A stretch of DNA of 64,000 nt, taken from contig LNDP01000015.1 in NCBI GenBank assembly GCA_001464665.1, forward strand, positions 248,001 to 312,000, given 5' to 3'. The position numbers and the translations under genes are program-made. The notes beneath the pieces are model-generated. The model was not told where the DNA came from. It saw nothing but the letters and a program-made list of their open reading frames with translations, and did not search any database. Source of the DNA: Acidobacteria bacterium Ga0074141. Lineage in GTDB: Bacteria > Acidobacteriota > Blastocatellia > Pyrinomonadales > Pyrinomonadaceae. Of this stretch, positions 1-7,781 are shown piece after piece (the stretch's first letter is position 1; every line of letters starts with the position of its first letter).

Positions 1-297
1 AACCGGATGGCGTCGGTCGGTTATTGGATCGGCCGAGAGCTTGAAGGGAAGGGAATCGTAACCAAATGCTCGCGTGTCGTTATCGACTATCTTTTTGATA
101 CAATGGGACTTAACCGGGTGCAGATCAACTGCAATGTCGAGAACCTTCGGAGCCGCGTGATACCTGAAAAGCTCGGGTTTACGCTTGAGGGAACTCTGCG
201 CGAAGTCGAATACGTTAATGGCAGGTTTGGCGATTGGGCGGTATATTCGATGTTAAAACGCGAATGGGAAGCGAACGGCCGTGCATCCGGAAATTGA
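1..297 (+). CDS. GNAT-family N-acetyltransferase, C-terminal part (gene starts upstream of the window)
   Basis: The reading frame is open from base 1 and ends at TGA 295-297, so the visible 98 codons are the C-terminal part of a larger gene. The text G-Y-W-I-G-R-E-L-E-G-K-G-I-V-T is the acetyl-CoA-binding motif A of RimJ/RimL-type GNAT enzymes (compare G-Y-W-L...Q-G-K-G-I-M-T). It is followed by N-R-V-Q-I and N-x-x-S-R-x-x-x-E-K-L-G-F-x-x-E-G-T, the usual motif B region with its late E-K-L-G-F. Such enzymes acetylate N-terminal amines of proteins or small molecules; the substrate cannot be read from the sequence. It ends one base before the ATG of purA, so the two are probably co-transcribed. 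Confidence 0.85.
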   Translation, partial: NRMASVGYWIGRELEGKGIVTKCSRVVIDYLFDTMGLNRVQINCNVENLRSRVIPEKLGFTLEGTLREVEYVNGRFGDWAVYSMLKREWEANGRASGN

Positions 298-298
298 T

Positions 299-1612
299 AT
301 GATAATCGTAATTATTGGCGCCCAATGGGGCGATGAGGGCAAGGGAAAGGTCGTCGACCTGCTGGCGGAACGTTTCGATATCGTTTCGCGCTATCAGGGC
401 GGACACAATGCCGGCCATAGCGTTTACGTCGGCGACCGGGCATTCGTTCTTCGGTTGCTTCCTTCGGGGATAATCCATCCGGACAAGACGTGTGTGCTCG
501 GGAATGGAATGGTCATCGACCCGAAGGCTTTCTTCGAAGAGGTCGATCAGATCGCTGAAAAAGGCGTCGAGGTCTCGCCTGAACGGCTGAAGGTTTCGAG
601 CCGGGCGCACCTGATAATGCCCTATCACCGGGCACTTGACCATACCTCGGAAGAACGGCTTGGCAACGAAAAGATCGGCACGACGCTTCGCGGTATCGGC
701 CCCGCGTACGAGGACAAAGCCGGCCGCCGTGGAATACGCGTTGCCGACGCGATGTCGCCCGAGATATTGAAGCTTCGGATCGAGCGGAACCTCGAGGAAG
801 CAAACCGGATAATCGTCCTTTTCGGCAATCAGCCGCTCCGGGCGGACGAGATACTCGCCGAGATAACACCTTTGGTCGAGCGGCTCCGGCCGTTCGTTTG
901 CGAGACCTCACATTTTCTTGCTGAGGCACGCAAAGCAAATAAGAAGATCTTGCTTGAGGGAGCTCAGGCGACGCTGCTCGACGTTGACCACGGAACATAC
1001 CCATACGTAACTTCCTCAAACCCGACGGCCGGCGGTGCCTCGGTCGGGGCGGGAATTCCGCCGCACCACATCACGGGAGTCTTGGGAATTGTTCGGACGT
1101 ACGCGACACGCGTCGGCGAAGGGCCGTTCCCAACGGAGATGCTCGACATCGAAGAGCCGATCGCCCATATCATCCGCGAACGCGGCAACGAATATGGCTC
1201 GGTCACCAAACGGCCGCGGCGGTGCGGCTGGTTTGACGCGGTCGCGACGCGATATGCCGCCGAGCTCAACGGCTTTGATTCGATCGCACTTACAAAGCTC
1301 GATGTGCTCGACGAACTCGATGAGATCAAGGTCTGCGTGGGGTACACCATAAATGGCGAACGTGTTGATACATTTCCCGCTGTCTCGCATGACCTGCGGC
1401 AGATCGAGCCGATCTATGAAACGCTCCCGGGCTGGAAGATGGACACACTTGGAACTACCGAGTTTGTCGAGCTGCCGGAGAATGCCCAAAACTACGTTCG
1501 CTTTCTTTCAGACCGGGTCGGTGTTGAGATCGGACTGATCTCGACCGGGCCGGAACGCGATCAGACCATCATTCTAAAAGATTCGGTGATGGAAGGCTGG
1601 TTCAAGGACTAG
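299..1612 (+). CDS. purA: Adenylosuccinate synthase (PurA)
   Basis: Joins IMP and aspartate using GTP to form adenylosuccinate, the first committed step to AMP; cytosolic. The 437-residue length is normal. G-A-Q-W-G-D-E-G-K-G-K at residues 7-17 is the nucleotide-binding P-loop-like motif with the catalytic Asp (D12), and G-G-H-N-A-G-H at 34-40 carries the catalytic His (H40). The late S-V-T-K-R-P-R-R-C-G-W-F-D and S-T-G-P-E-R-D-Q-T-I blocks are also family signatures. An in-frame GTG at 281 would add six residues and overlap the preceding gene; I prefer ATG 299 because homologues begin a few residues before the V-x-x-G-x-Q-W-G-D-E-G motif. It lies between two GNAT genes in an apparent operon. 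Confidence 0.97.
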   Translation: MIIVIIGAQWGDEGKGKVVDLLAERFDIVSRYQGGHNAGHSVYVGDRAFVLRLLPSGIIHPDKTCVLGNGMVIDPKAFFEEVDQIAEKGVEVSPERLKVSSRAHLIMPYHRALDHTSEERLGNEKIGTTLRGIGPAYEDKAGRRGIRVADAMSPEILKLRIERNLEEANRIIVLFGNQPLRADEILAEITPLVERLRPFVCETSHFLAEARKANKKILLEGAQATLLDVDHGTYPYVTSSNPTAGGASVGAGIPPHHITGVLGIVRTYATRVGEGPFPTEMLDIEEPIAHIIRERGNEYGSVTKRPRRCGWFDAVATRYAAELNGFDSIALTKLDVLDELDEIKVCVGYTINGERVDTFPAVSHDLRQIEPIYETLPGWKMDTLGTTEFVELPENAQNYVRFLSDRVGVEIGLISTGPERDQTIILKDSVMEGWFKD

Positions 1613-1617
1613 TGTGA

Positions 1618-2106
1618 ATGAGCGGTGAGTCGGAGATAAGGGTCGTTACGTTCGACGAGCGGTTCGCTGCGGTTTTTGCCCGCCTGAATTATCGATGGAT
1701 CGAGGAGCATTTCCGCATAGAGCCGCACGACCGCGAATTGCTTGACGCGCCGCTTGAGCAGATCATTGAGCCGGGCGGCGAGGTGTTCTTTGCACTTACA
1801 GACGGCGCGGTCGCGGGAACCGTAGCAATGGTTCGGACCGACGCGGAGACCTACGAGCTGACGAAGATGGCGGTCGATCCCAAGTTTCAGGGCCGGGGTA
1901 TCGCTAATCATCTGATGCATGCTTGCATCGAACTGGCGAAGGCAGACGGGGTTCGAACAATTTTCCTGGAGACTCATTCAAAGCTGCCCGCGGCGATAGC
2001 CCTTTACAGGAAGTTCGGGTTTGTTGAAACGCCGAGGGACCCCGGCTCACAGTATTCACGGGCTGAGGTCCGGATGGAACTTGCCATCGCAGACGGCAGT
2101 ATGTAA
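1618..2106 (+). CDS. GNAT-family N-acetyltransferase
   Basis: A 162-residue single-domain acetyltransferase. Motif A is clear: V-D-P-K-F-Q-G-R-G-I-A-N-H-L-M at residues 86-100, with Q/R-x-x-G-x-A at 91-96 forming the pyrophosphate-binding loop for acetyl-CoA. A-I-A-L-Y-R-K-F-G-F near residue 135 is the usual motif B. The substrate is unknown; the overall shape (acidic N-terminal half, T-x-A-M-V-R before motif A) resembles small-molecule GNATs rather than ribosomal RimI. The ATG lies five bases after the purA stop, so the genes are probably co-transcribed with purA. The tRNA-Lys gene follows 29 bases downstream. Confidence 0.88.
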   Translation: MSGESEIRVVTFDERFAAVFARLNYRWIEEHFRIEPHDRELLDAPLEQIIEPGGEVFFALTDGAVAGTVAMVRTDAETYELTKMAVDPKFQGRGIANHLMHACIELAKADGVRTIFLETHSKLPAAIALYRKFGFVETPRDPGSQYSRAEVRMELAIADGSM

Positions 2107-2135
2107 AATCTTCAATTCGGCCCGAGTGGCCGTCT

Positions 2136-2211
2136 GGTCCGATAGCTCAGTCGGTAGAGCAAATGGCTTTTAACCATTGGGTCCCAGGTTCGAGTCCTGG
2201 TCGGATCACCA
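2136..2211 (+). tRNA. tRNA-Lys (anticodon UUU)
   Basis: A 76-nt cloverleaf with encoded CCA. The acceptor stem is 2136-2142 with 2201-2207, the D arm is GCTC/GAGC at 2145-2160, the anticodon stem AATGG/CCATT encloses the loop CTTTTAA with anticodon TTT at 2169-2171, and the T arm CCAGG/CCTGG holds TTCGAGT. A2208 is the discriminator and CCA is 2209-2211. All stems pair by eye, with a G-U at the second acceptor pair. It sits between the purA operon and the oppositely oriented glycan locus. Confidence 0.97.
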
Positions 2212-2218
2212 GATTCAC

Positions 2219-2246
2219 AAAGGCACGTCTTCACGGCGTGCTTTCT
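2219..2246 (+). terminator. Hairpin terminator after tRNA-Lys, possibly bidirectional
   Basis: GCACG at 2223-2227 pairs with CGTGC at 2237-2241, extended by A-T pairs across a bulged G, and is followed by TTTCTTTC. It lies 8 bases after the tRNA CCA. On the minus strand it is just downstream of the stop of the deacetylase gene, so it could also end the long glycan operon. The stem is short and the U-run is interrupted, hence moderate confidence. Confidence 0.45.
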
Positions 2247-2251
2247 TTCAT

Positions 2252-3211
2252 TTACCGCGCGACGGATAATTGTCGGACTGCTTCGTCCACGTGTTCTCGC
2301 ATCGGCACGATCCGGAAAAGCCCTTCCATGGAATCGAGTATCCACTCTAACATTTTTAGTTTTTCACGCGTTGGGATCGACATTCCGGGAAAGAACTCGA
2401 GCTCCGGAACGTCTTCGCGGCTCATCAAGTCCAGCGGATGCAGCAAAAGCGACGGTGCAACGCGAGTAGCACGGCAGAGCTGAAGAGCGGTTCTCCAATA
2501 TGCTTTGGCCGCGGCGGCGGAGAAAGATGAGAGGTACATCAGGTAACTCACGTGGACGGGGGTCTTCAAGATAGGAAGGGTGGTAACGGGTATCTCAACC
2601 AGAGAGCCGTCTCGGGCTGCGATCTCGGAAGGCTTGAGTGATTGAAAGCCGTCGCGGAATCTTCCAAAAAGACGCTTTCGGATTTGCCGTTCCTCTTCCG
2701 TCATTTCACCGGACTTGAAGAAGTAAAATGCGCGAGCCAACGGTCCGATAAATGTAGGGAAAACCGAGCAATCATAGCTATAGCCCCTTTTGGCGAGTAC
2801 ATCGATTACGGCAGGTGTCAAGCTGAATCCGGGGCCGCGGAAGCCTCGTGGGCGTTGGCCGGTCACATTTTCGATCGCCGTTTCTGCTTGACCGATCTCG
2901 GCATCCAACTCCTCATGGGAATAGAGGTGCAGCCACGGTTCGTGATTGAAGGAGTGGTTGCCGATCTCATGCCCGGCCTCTGCGATAGAGGCGATGGCAA
3001 TACGATTCTTATCTAGCGACGCATCCTTGCCGACGATGAAATAGGTGATGGTTGCACGGCGGCGCTCGAGCACCTCAAGCGAACGCGGGACAGCGATGTC
3101 CAAATAGCTCGGATAATCCTCCCAACCCTCGATCTTGCTGGACCTCATATACGCCCACTTATTATCGAGGTCAAGCGAGACGCTTGCAATTGGCTCTGTA
3201 GATGAAGTCAT
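2252..3211 (-). CDS. NodB-type polysaccharide deacetylase
   Basis: A 319-residue cytosolic-looking carbohydrate esterase-4 protein with no signal peptide. The motif S-L-D-L-D-N-K-W at residues 12-19 supplies the Asp pair of NodB motif 1, and G-N-H-S-F-N-H at 84-90 gives the two metal-binding His residues (H86, H90). G-F-R-G-P-G-F at 123-129 is motif 3 with its Arg. The late L-L-L-H-P-L-D matches the final His motif. Such proteins remove N- or O-acetyl groups from sugar polymers or lipid-linked sugars. It is the last gene of the minus-strand glycan locus, 151 bases after its upstream neighbour, which suggests it modifies a sugar of the polymer. Catalysis is expected from the motifs; the exact substrate is inference. 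Confidence 0.85.
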   Translation of the reverse strand: MTSSTEPIASVSLDLDNKWAYMRSSKIEGWEDYPSYLDIAVPRSLEVLERRRATITYFIVGKDASLDKNRIAIASIAEAGHEIGNHSFNHEPWLHLYSHEELDAEIGQAETAIENVTGQRPRGFRGPGFSLTPAVIDVLAKRGYSYDCSVFPTFIGPLARAFYFFKSGEMTEEERQIRKRLFGRFRDGFQSLKPSEIAARDGSLVEIPVTTLPILKTPVHVSYLMYLSSFSAAAAKAYWRTALQLCRATRVAPSLLLHPLDLMSREDVPELEFFPGMSIPTREKLKMLEWILDSMEGLFRIVPMREHVDEAVRQLSVAR

Positions 3212-3362
3212 TATGAAATCGTTACTTTAGGGCAATATGCCAGTCATTACTTGTAGAGGCCCGCTATCGGCTCTACGGTCGGGTCTTTTCGCCCACGCTG
3301 CTTTTGCCGTCGCAAAAATCACGTCATATTCACTGTTGCCGCATTGCCGCAAACCAGAGGAG

Positions 3363-4670
3363 TTATTCAAGCTCAAATAGCACCGAATGGAATGCCCTTT
3401 CGGCGATTTGAACTGTTTCGTTGACATTCAGAGTTCCATTCGTGATCTGTGAGGAATTTATCACAAAAAGGTTCGGGATCGACGTTCGAATTTCAGGAAC
3501 CATTTGAGAATAGTTCAGCACAGGGATCGGAAACACCTCGCGAACCTTCGAAACCTTGAACTCAACTACGTCACCGCGGTCAAACGCGGGATACATGGAT
3601 TCAAGCCCGGAAAGAAAGTGCTCTTCTATTTCTTCATCGCTTTGCTCGAACATCTTGTCGTCGGGAGCAATATATTTCGGAAGGTAGACAAGCGAAAGTC
3701 CGCCGAACTCGCGTCTGTCAACAAGAGCTGACATCTCGATGATCCCGGTGAACGGAGTTTCATCGGTGATGTTCGTCACATAATATTCCGAGATCGGCCG
3801 CTTAAGAAGCATAGAGGCACATACGATTCCTTGATATCTGACACCGGAAAGCCTCTTGATCTCGTCCGGCTCAAGGCCCGGTACCAATCGCGATGCTACC
3901 GTTGCGGAGCATGTGAGGACGGCACGGTCAAATGTTCTGGTCGAGTTCGCTTCTTGGATCTGGATCGCCCCGTTCTCGGTCGCCCCAATTCGATCTATCT
4001 TAGCGTTCAGTCGTATTTCGACACCCTTTTCTGTCAGCACGTCTTGGAACCGAGAAAGCAGCCGCCGATAGCCTCCTCGGACATAGCCGAACATCTCTTT
4101 TTTCATCCCGGAGTGACGTGCCGCGTACATTCTCTGGATGGAGGCCCAAATGAACGCGGCGGAAGATTCGCGATAAGCCTCCCCGAGCTTTGCTCGTAGC
4201 AAGGGCTTCCATATCTTTTCGAAGGTACGTTTGCCGGAAAGACGGGTGAGCCATTTTTCGACAGGGATCTGTTCCAGCTTTCTCCAGTCTGATACCTTCG
4301 AAGCATAGAGGATCGTCAATCCCAACCGTAACTTGCTTAACAGATCGAGCGGAGGAAAAGATAGAAACTCGAGCGTGTTTGACATGGAGACGAGCCGGCC
4401 GTCGGTATAGAAGCCGGTCTTCGTTTCAATCCACTCAAATTCGTCCTCGATCCCCAGGTCGCGGGCGATCTTCCTCGTCTGAAGGTCGGAGAGAAGAGTT
4501 ACGTGGTAATGTCGATCCCAGGTCAGATCACCGATCTGCCAAACGCTCGCCAAGCCGCCGATCTCCGGTGCAGATTCGAATAGTGTAACCTTGAATCCCT
4601 GATCGGAGCACCTCAATGCAAGGGTCAAGCCCAGCATTCCTGCTCCGACGATGGCAATTTCTTTCGGCAT
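3363..4670 (-). CDS. FAD-dependent amine-oxidase/protoporphyrinogen-oxidase-like oxidoreductase
   Basis: A 435-residue flavoprotein. The N-terminus I-A-I-V-G-A-G-M-L-G-L has the Rossmann G-x-G-x-x-G at residues 9-14, followed by V-T-L-F-E-S...I-G-G, the Glu that binds the adenine ribose and the G-G of the flavin-containing amine-oxidase family. N-S-S-Q-I-T-N-G-T-L-N-V-N-E-T-V near the C-terminus is the usual second FAD contact. A farther ATG at 4709 exists, but 4670 places the glycine motif at the usual distance. Homologues of this type occur in surface-glycan loci and are related to UDP-galactopyranose mutase and desaturase-like oxidases; I cannot tell which reaction it runs. It lies 43 bases downstream of the deacetylase-GT2 fusion. 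Confidence 0.8.
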   Translation of the reverse strand: MPKEIAIVGAGMLGLTLALRCSDQGFKVTLFESAPEIGGLASVWQIGDLTWDRHYHVTLLSDLQTRKIARDLGIEDEFEWIETKTGFYTDGRLVSMSNTLEFLSFPPLDLLSKLRLGLTILYASKVSDWRKLEQIPVEKWLTRLSGKRTFEKIWKPLLRAKLGEAYRESSAAFIWASIQRMYAARHSGMKKEMFGYVRGGYRRLLSRFQDVLTEKGVEIRLNAKIDRIGATENGAIQIQEANSTRTFDRAVLTCSATVASRLVPGLEPDEIKRLSGVRYQGIVCASMLLKRPISEYYVTNITDETPFTGIIEMSALVDRREFGGLSLVYLPKYIAPDDKMFEQSDEEIEEHFLSGLESMYPAFDRGDVVEFKVSKVREVFPIPVLNYSQMVPEIRTSIPNLFVINSSQITNGTLNVNETVQIAERAFHSVLFELE

Positions 4671-4713
4671 TGATAAATGAGATCGAGAGTGACAAGAGAA
4701 GCAAGGCAAACTA

Positions 4714-6420
4714 TCAGCGAGACTGTCCGCTCTCCGGTGATCGCTTTGCCGGTTCGGCTGACCGTGCCTTAGGTTCGACGATCCGTTTCTTCAGTAACCT
4801 AGTCATCAACTTCAAGTGTCCCCCAATGGTTGAAAGGGTTTTCATCTTAGAAGCTCCGAAAAGTCGAACCTCGAGCACCGTTGGAAATTCGACGATCTTG
4901 CCGCCTTTTAGATCGAGTTGGCCGAGCATTTCCGCGACGCCGTGATAGCCGGTTTCCTGGATCGTCAACTCGGTCATCGCACTTCGACGGTAGACCCGAA
5001 AGCAAGCGGTATATGAGTCGAGCTTTGAGTTTAGGATCCGACGGTAAATAAGCGAAGCTCCCTTTGAAAGAGCAAGCCGCCAACCGGGAACATTCCGAAC
5101 GCCGCCGTCTCTATGGTAAGGAGATGCCGTTACCATATCGACCCCTTCAGTCAGCATCGGGATCATCTTCGGCAATTCGAACGGATCGAAAGTGCAATCG
5201 CAGTCGATCGAACAAACGATCTCGGTCTCCGCCGCCCGAAGGCCGGTAAGGATCGCTCCTGCTACGCCCTTGTTCTCGGGATGCTCGATCAATGTCGCGT
5301 TCTCGTTTTCACCGAACAATGACCTAATGGTCTCGACGGTCGCATCCGTACTCTTGTCATCGACAAAAATCAGGCGCATTGAGTAATCCAGCGATTCGAG
5401 TTCTGATTCTACGCCTGCTAGGGTCTTTGCCAGGTAGGGAAGCGTTTCTTGCTCATTAAAGCAGGGAACGACGATGGTCACCGGGATCCGTTCGCGTTGA
5501 TCCGCCGTGTCCCTGTCCTTCTCGACGGCCAACGACAAAGCGGTGGGCTCGGGTGTTCGGGTATTTTCAGCGGCGGACCGCTCGAGTCCCAAATATCGCT
5601 CGACCGGGACGAAATCGTACCGCTTTAGGAGATCTCGAAGTACCCAATCCATCTTGTCGAGCTTACGGTAATGACGGAGCCGAGTGTGCAGGTTTGCTGC
5701 TGAGATACGAGGCTGATCCGGATCGAGTTCCCAAACATGAAAGTAGAACATGAATGGCCCTTTAGCCAATTTGTCCCATTTCGCTATCGCATGCTTCGTG
5801 ATCGAATACGGTATTTGTCGGATGTAATTGCCGCCTGAAATCGGAGCCAGTCCGGCGAGTACGTCAAGGGTTGAATATGGAAATTCCCAGATCGGGCCGG
5901 AAGGAGTTTCGAAAATGGACGCCGTACGCTGCGAGACCTGATCTTTGCGTGTAGGCATAAAGGAAGCGTCATACGCCATACCTTCCTCTGCAAGAGTGTC
6001 GAGCACCCATTCATCGCGACGAAAGTTCAACTTTTCAGCGGCCCGATATCCGTAAACCCGTTCTCCGGTCGCATTTTCGATCGCACGGTTCGTCCGGGAA
6101 AGATCGGCCTGAAACTCTTCCCGCGAAAGATTTATGAGGCCGCGGTGATAGAAACCGCGGCTCGCGACCTCATGGCCTCGTTCGGCAATCTCCCGAACAA
6201 GTGACGGGTTCTTTTCGGCTATCCAACCGAGAACGAAAAACGTGGCCTTTGTGTCGTATTCGTCGAGAAGGTCCAGGGCTTTTCGCGTGTTTTGTTCGTA
6301 ACGTGCTTCAAAATTCGACCAATTGCGTTGCTGGATGAGCGAATCGAACGCCCCAACGTGGAAATAGTCCTCCACCAGGACGGTTAACAGGTGTGCATTC
6401 AAATTCCGCTGGGGACTCAT
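4714..6420 (-). CDS. Fusion protein: XrtA-type (DUF3473) polysaccharide deacetylase domain plus GT2 glycosyltransferase
   Basis: A 568-residue two-domain protein. Residues about 10-275 match the exosortase-associated polysaccharide deacetylase family (V-E-D-Y-F-H-V-x-A-F at 16-25; A-T-F-F-V-L-G-W-I-A; G-Y-R-A; F-Y-F-H-V-W-E-L-D-P). Residues from about 312 form a family-2 glycosyltransferase (V-T-I-V-V-P-C-F-N-E-x-E-T-L-P; V-D-D-K-S-T-D-A-T; S-I-D-C-D-C-T-F), like dolichol-phosphate-mannose-synthase-type enzymes. Odd point: the family's usual S-H-G-x-x-H-R reads S-R-G-F-Y-H-R, so the first metal-binding His is Arg (R88), and the Asp of V-D-V-E-D is Leu. The deacetylase part may therefore be weak or inactive. 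ATG 6420 is chosen because upstream in-frame starts would overlap the epimerase gene by up to 90 bases. Confidence 0.85.
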   Translation of the reverse strand: MSPQRNLNAHLLTVLVEDYFHVGAFDSLIQQRNWSNFEARYEQNTRKALDLLDEYDTKATFFVLGWIAEKNPSLVREIAERGHEVASRGFYHRGLINLSREEFQADLSRTNRAIENATGERVYGYRAAEKLNFRRDEWVLDTLAEEGMAYDASFMPTRKDQVSQRTASIFETPSGPIWEFPYSTLDVLAGLAPISGGNYIRQIPYSITKHAIAKWDKLAKGPFMFYFHVWELDPDQPRISAANLHTRLRHYRKLDKMDWVLRDLLKRYDFVPVERYLGLERSAAENTRTPEPTALSLAVEKDRDTADQRERIPVTIVVPCFNEQETLPYLAKTLAGVESELESLDYSMRLIFVDDKSTDATVETIRSLFGENENATLIEHPENKGVAGAILTGLRAAETEIVCSIDCDCTFDPFELPKMIPMLTEGVDMVTASPYHRDGGVRNVPGWRLALSKGASLIYRRILNSKLDSYTACFRVYRRSAMTELTIQETGYHGVAEMLGQLDLKGGKIVEFPTVLEVRLFGASKMKTLSTIGGHLKLMTRLLKKRIVEPKARSAEPAKRSPESGQSR

Positions 6421-6476
6421 TGGATTTGGACTTCGAAACGTTGACGGAGCTTTGCCGACAGATTTGCCGACCGGAG

Positions 6477-7601
6477 CTAAATCTTCCGCAGAATAAACTT
6501 TACTATACGCTCCGCCGATCTGCCATCGCCAAAGGGGTTCTTCTGCTTTTTCACCGAGTTGATCCAAGTTTCGTCACCGTATGCCTGTTCCAAATGCCCT
6601 TTTAAGGCTTCGGAAGAATCTCCGACCAGTTTAGCGACACCGGCCTCGACAGCTTCCGGGCGTTCGGTGTTCGCACGAATGACCAAAAGTGGCTTTCCAA
6701 AGCTCGGTGCCTCTTCCTGAACGCCACCCGAGTCGGAAACAATAAGCCACGATGCCCGAACAAGTGCTATAAAGTCGCTATAACCAAGAGGTTCCAGCAA
6801 AAAAACGCGATCGATGCCGCCAAGAATCGAATTTGCTACTTTACGGACGTTCGGATTCGGATGAACCGGGAAAAGGAGCGATAGATCAGCCCGGGATTGA
6901 ATAAAGTCTCCTAAAACGCGCAGATTTCCTTCCATTGCCTCGCCGAAACTCTCGCGTCGGTGGGTTGTTAGTAGAATTCGACGGGTTCCGCTGGTACTTT
7001 CGATGAGTTTCGCGAGCTGCCTATTTGGCTTGGCGGTCTTGGCGAATCGCAAGAGGGAATCGACCACGGGATTGCCGGTCACCGCAATATTGCTCTTGGA
7101 AACACCCTCGGCGATAAGTGTTTCTCGGTTATGCGTTGTTGCCGCGAAGTGTAGGTCGGCCAAGCGCGTGATCAACCGGCGGTTCATCTCCTCAGGAAAC
7201 GGGTTTTTCGGGTCGCCGGATCGAAGCCCGGCCTCGACGTGCCCAACCTTTATTCCGAGATTGAAAGCGGCAATGGCGCCGGCTAACGCTGTCGTTGTAT
7301 CGCCCTGCACAAGTAAAAGGTCGGGCCGTATCTCCTTGAGTACCCGTTCGAGACGGGCAATCGCCCGAGAGGCTACCTCGTTCAGTGACTGTCGGGCCCT
7401 CATCACACGTAGGTCATGATCGATCTTTATGGAAAACGCCTCGACGAAGGGCTTGAGTAGATCGGTGTGCTGGCTTGAGGAGATCGTCACCGTATCAATG
7501 CCGAGCTTTTTCGCGGCCGCAATAACCGGGGCAAGCTTGATGAGTTCGGGGCGTGTTCCAAAAAGTACGGCTACCTTAGGAGACTTTTTTTTGCGGGACA
7601 T
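6477..7601 (-). CDS. wecB: UDP-N-acetylglucosamine 2-epimerase, non-hydrolysing (copy 1)
   Basis: Interconverts UDP-GlcNAc and UDP-ManNAc to supply ManNAc-type sugars. The 374-residue length fits the GT-B epimerase family. F-G-T-R-P-E-L-I-K-L-A-P at residues 14-25 is the N-terminal signature, G-D-T-T-T-A is the substrate loop, H-V-E-A-G-L-R-S-G and F-P-E-E-M-N-R-R hold the conserved acid and basic residues, T-G-N-P-V-V-D-S-L and T-H-R-R-E-S-F-G follow, and S-D-S-G-G-V-Q-E-E-A closes the site. A second, different homologue lies at 10885-12033 on the other strand, so the two probably have different roles or substrates. A -10-like TATACT lies only seven bases before the ATG, suggesting a leaderless or very short 5' end. 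Confidence 0.93.
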   Translation of the reverse strand: MSRKKKSPKVAVLFGTRPELIKLAPVIAAAKKLGIDTVTISSSQHTDLLKPFVEAFSIKIDHDLRVMRARQSLNEVASRAIARLERVLKEIRPDLLLVQGDTTTALAGAIAAFNLGIKVGHVEAGLRSGDPKNPFPEEMNRRLITRLADLHFAATTHNRETLIAEGVSKSNIAVTGNPVVDSLLRFAKTAKPNRQLAKLIESTSGTRRILLTTHRRESFGEAMEGNLRVLGDFIQSRADLSLLFPVHPNPNVRKVANSILGGIDRVFLLEPLGYSDFIALVRASWLIVSDSGGVQEEAPSFGKPLLVIRANTERPEAVEAGVAKLVGDSSEALKGHLEQAYGDETWINSVKKQKNPFGDGRSAERIVKFILRKI

Positions 7602-7608
7602 CGTAAAA

Positions 7609-7637
7609 AGTATAGCGAAAACCGCCGGAAATGTTTA
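7609..7637 (-). promoter_or_regulatory. Candidate sigma-70-type promoter for the epimerase gene
   Basis: On the minus strand TAAACA (7637-7632), a 17-base spacer and TATACT (7614-7609) match -35 and -10 boxes at 4/6 and 5/6. The -10 ends seven bases before ATG 7601, so a transcript from here would start at or next to the start codon. Confidence 0.4.
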
Positions 7638-7745
7638 GCGCTTTTGTGGTCGCGGATGATCGGTGATAAGGGTCCAGAGATATCGATCGGCTAACGATCA
7701 ACGACCTCGCCGGGACCAACAGAAACGTATCCAGAAAGAATGCAT

Positions 7746-7774
7746 CGGTCAAATTGACAGATACCGGTCAAATT
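7746..7774 (+). repeat. Direct repeat CGGTCAAATT, two copies
   Basis: CGGTCAAATT occurs at 7746-7755 and again at 7765-7774, 19 bases apart, i.e. nearly two helical turns and so on about the same DNA face. The copies overlap the -35 region and spacer of the promoter candidate, as expected for an activator or repressor site. Seen directly; the regulatory role is inference. Confidence 0.45.
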
Positions 7775-7781
7775 TTATACC
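7754..7781 (+). promoter_or_regulatory. Candidate promoter for the beta-helix protein gene
   Basis: A perfect -35 TTGACA at 7754-7759 and TATACC at 7776-7781 are separated by 16 bases. The start codon of the downstream gene is about 380 bases away, so the leader would be long. Confidence 0.4.

Noticed and set aside
513-1489. Long antisense frames within purA
   Set aside because: They mirror the codon bias of purA and give Arg/Ser-rich proteins without domains.
3227-3427. A 66-codon minus-strand frame between the deacetylase and the oxidoreductase
   Set aside because: Overlaps the end of the oxidoreductase gene, lacks a ribosome site, and shows no domain.
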